Below, in pieces: positions 5,702 to 5,916 of a DNA stretch of 5,916 nt. Origin of the DNA: Accumulibacter sp. (GTDB lineage Bacteria; Pseudomonadota; Gammaproteobacteria; Burkholderiales; Rhodocyclaceae); the NCBI GenBank assembly GCA_031264825.1, contig JAISDL010000135.1:1-5916 (forward strand), in the 5' to 3' direction. The notes beneath the pieces were generated by a model. The model was not told where the DNA came from. It saw only the letters and a program-made list of their open reading frames with translations, and did no database searches. Position numbers and translations under genes: made by a program. The first letter of the stretch is position 1. Each line of letters opens with the position of its first letter.

Positions 5702-5916
5702 GGTGTGTCCAGCCAGCCGGCGCCATAGAGTGCATCCGCATGCGCTGTGCGAAGCCCCTTGTCCCGGATAAATTGCCCACCCAGGCGTCTTTTGAGGCCC
5801 ATCAGAGATTGCGGCGTCAACTCGGCAAGCGCTAGCCAGGCCCAGGCGGTTTCTTCATCTCCCGCGCCCCCCGCTTCGGTGGATTCGGCAAGATAGACGA
5901 GTTCGATCCCGCCTTC
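5698..5916 (-). CDS. Uncharacterised protein, C-terminal 72 residues (cut by window edge)
   Basis: The frame is open from the right edge of the window to a TGA at 5698-5700 that overlaps the next ATG by 4 bp (ATGA). The visible peptide begins EGGIELVYLAES, has an acidic Gly-rich stretch (TEAGGAGDEET), then AWAWLALAELTPQS and a basic helical part (GLKRRLGGQFIRDKGL), and ends ALYGAGWLDTP. I do not recognise it. The 4-bp overlap with the 182-residue gene implies an operon with coupled translation. This frame is less certain than the others because the start is missing and there is no recognised domain, but the overlap and sensible amino-acid composition support it. Confidence 0.7.
   Translation of the reverse strand, partial: EGGIELVYLAESTEAGGAGDEETAWAWLALAELTPQSLMGLKRRLGGQFIRDKGLRTAHADALYGAGWLDTP

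Overview
The window looks like chromosomal DNA of a high-GC proteobacterium, most likely a betaproteobacterium. The RlmB and RNase R proteins read like betaproteobacterial versions, and a tRNA-Leu next to rnr-rlmB is a familiar arrangement there as I remember it. This placement rests on recalled family resemblance, not on a search.

Layout from left to right: the 3' end of argJ (+, arginine biosynthesis, cut by the window edge); a short convergent gap with a GC-rich hairpin; rlmB (-, 23S rRNA Gm2251 methyltransferase); a lower-GC gene (-) for a Schlafen/AlbA_2-fold protein with a RecG-like (GHKL-type) ATPase module and a C-terminal winged helix; rnr (-, RNase R); a tRNA-Leu(CAG) gene (+) with a strong sigma70-type promoter; and two unrecognised genes (-) that overlap by 4 bp, the upstream one cut by the right edge.

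On the minus strand the reading order is rnr, then the AlbA_2 gene, then rlmB. rnr and rlmB are direct neighbours in many proteobacteria, so the AlbA_2 gene looks like an accessory insertion into a conserved RNA-processing pair. Its lower GC supports this, as do short repeats shared by the two gaps that flank it.

The most striking feature is an array of fourteen 11-bp units (1249-1402) inside the AlbA_2 gene, just upstream of the codons for the winged helix. Eleven is not a multiple of three, so gain or loss of one unit shifts the frame and removes the winged helix. All three frames through the array encode the same 11-residue peptide in different rotations. This is a strong candidate for a phase-variable switch that would toggle the protein between forms with and without its C-terminal DNA-binding domain. 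A second notable point is that the -35 box of the tRNA-Leu promoter covers the start codon of the divergent rnr gene.
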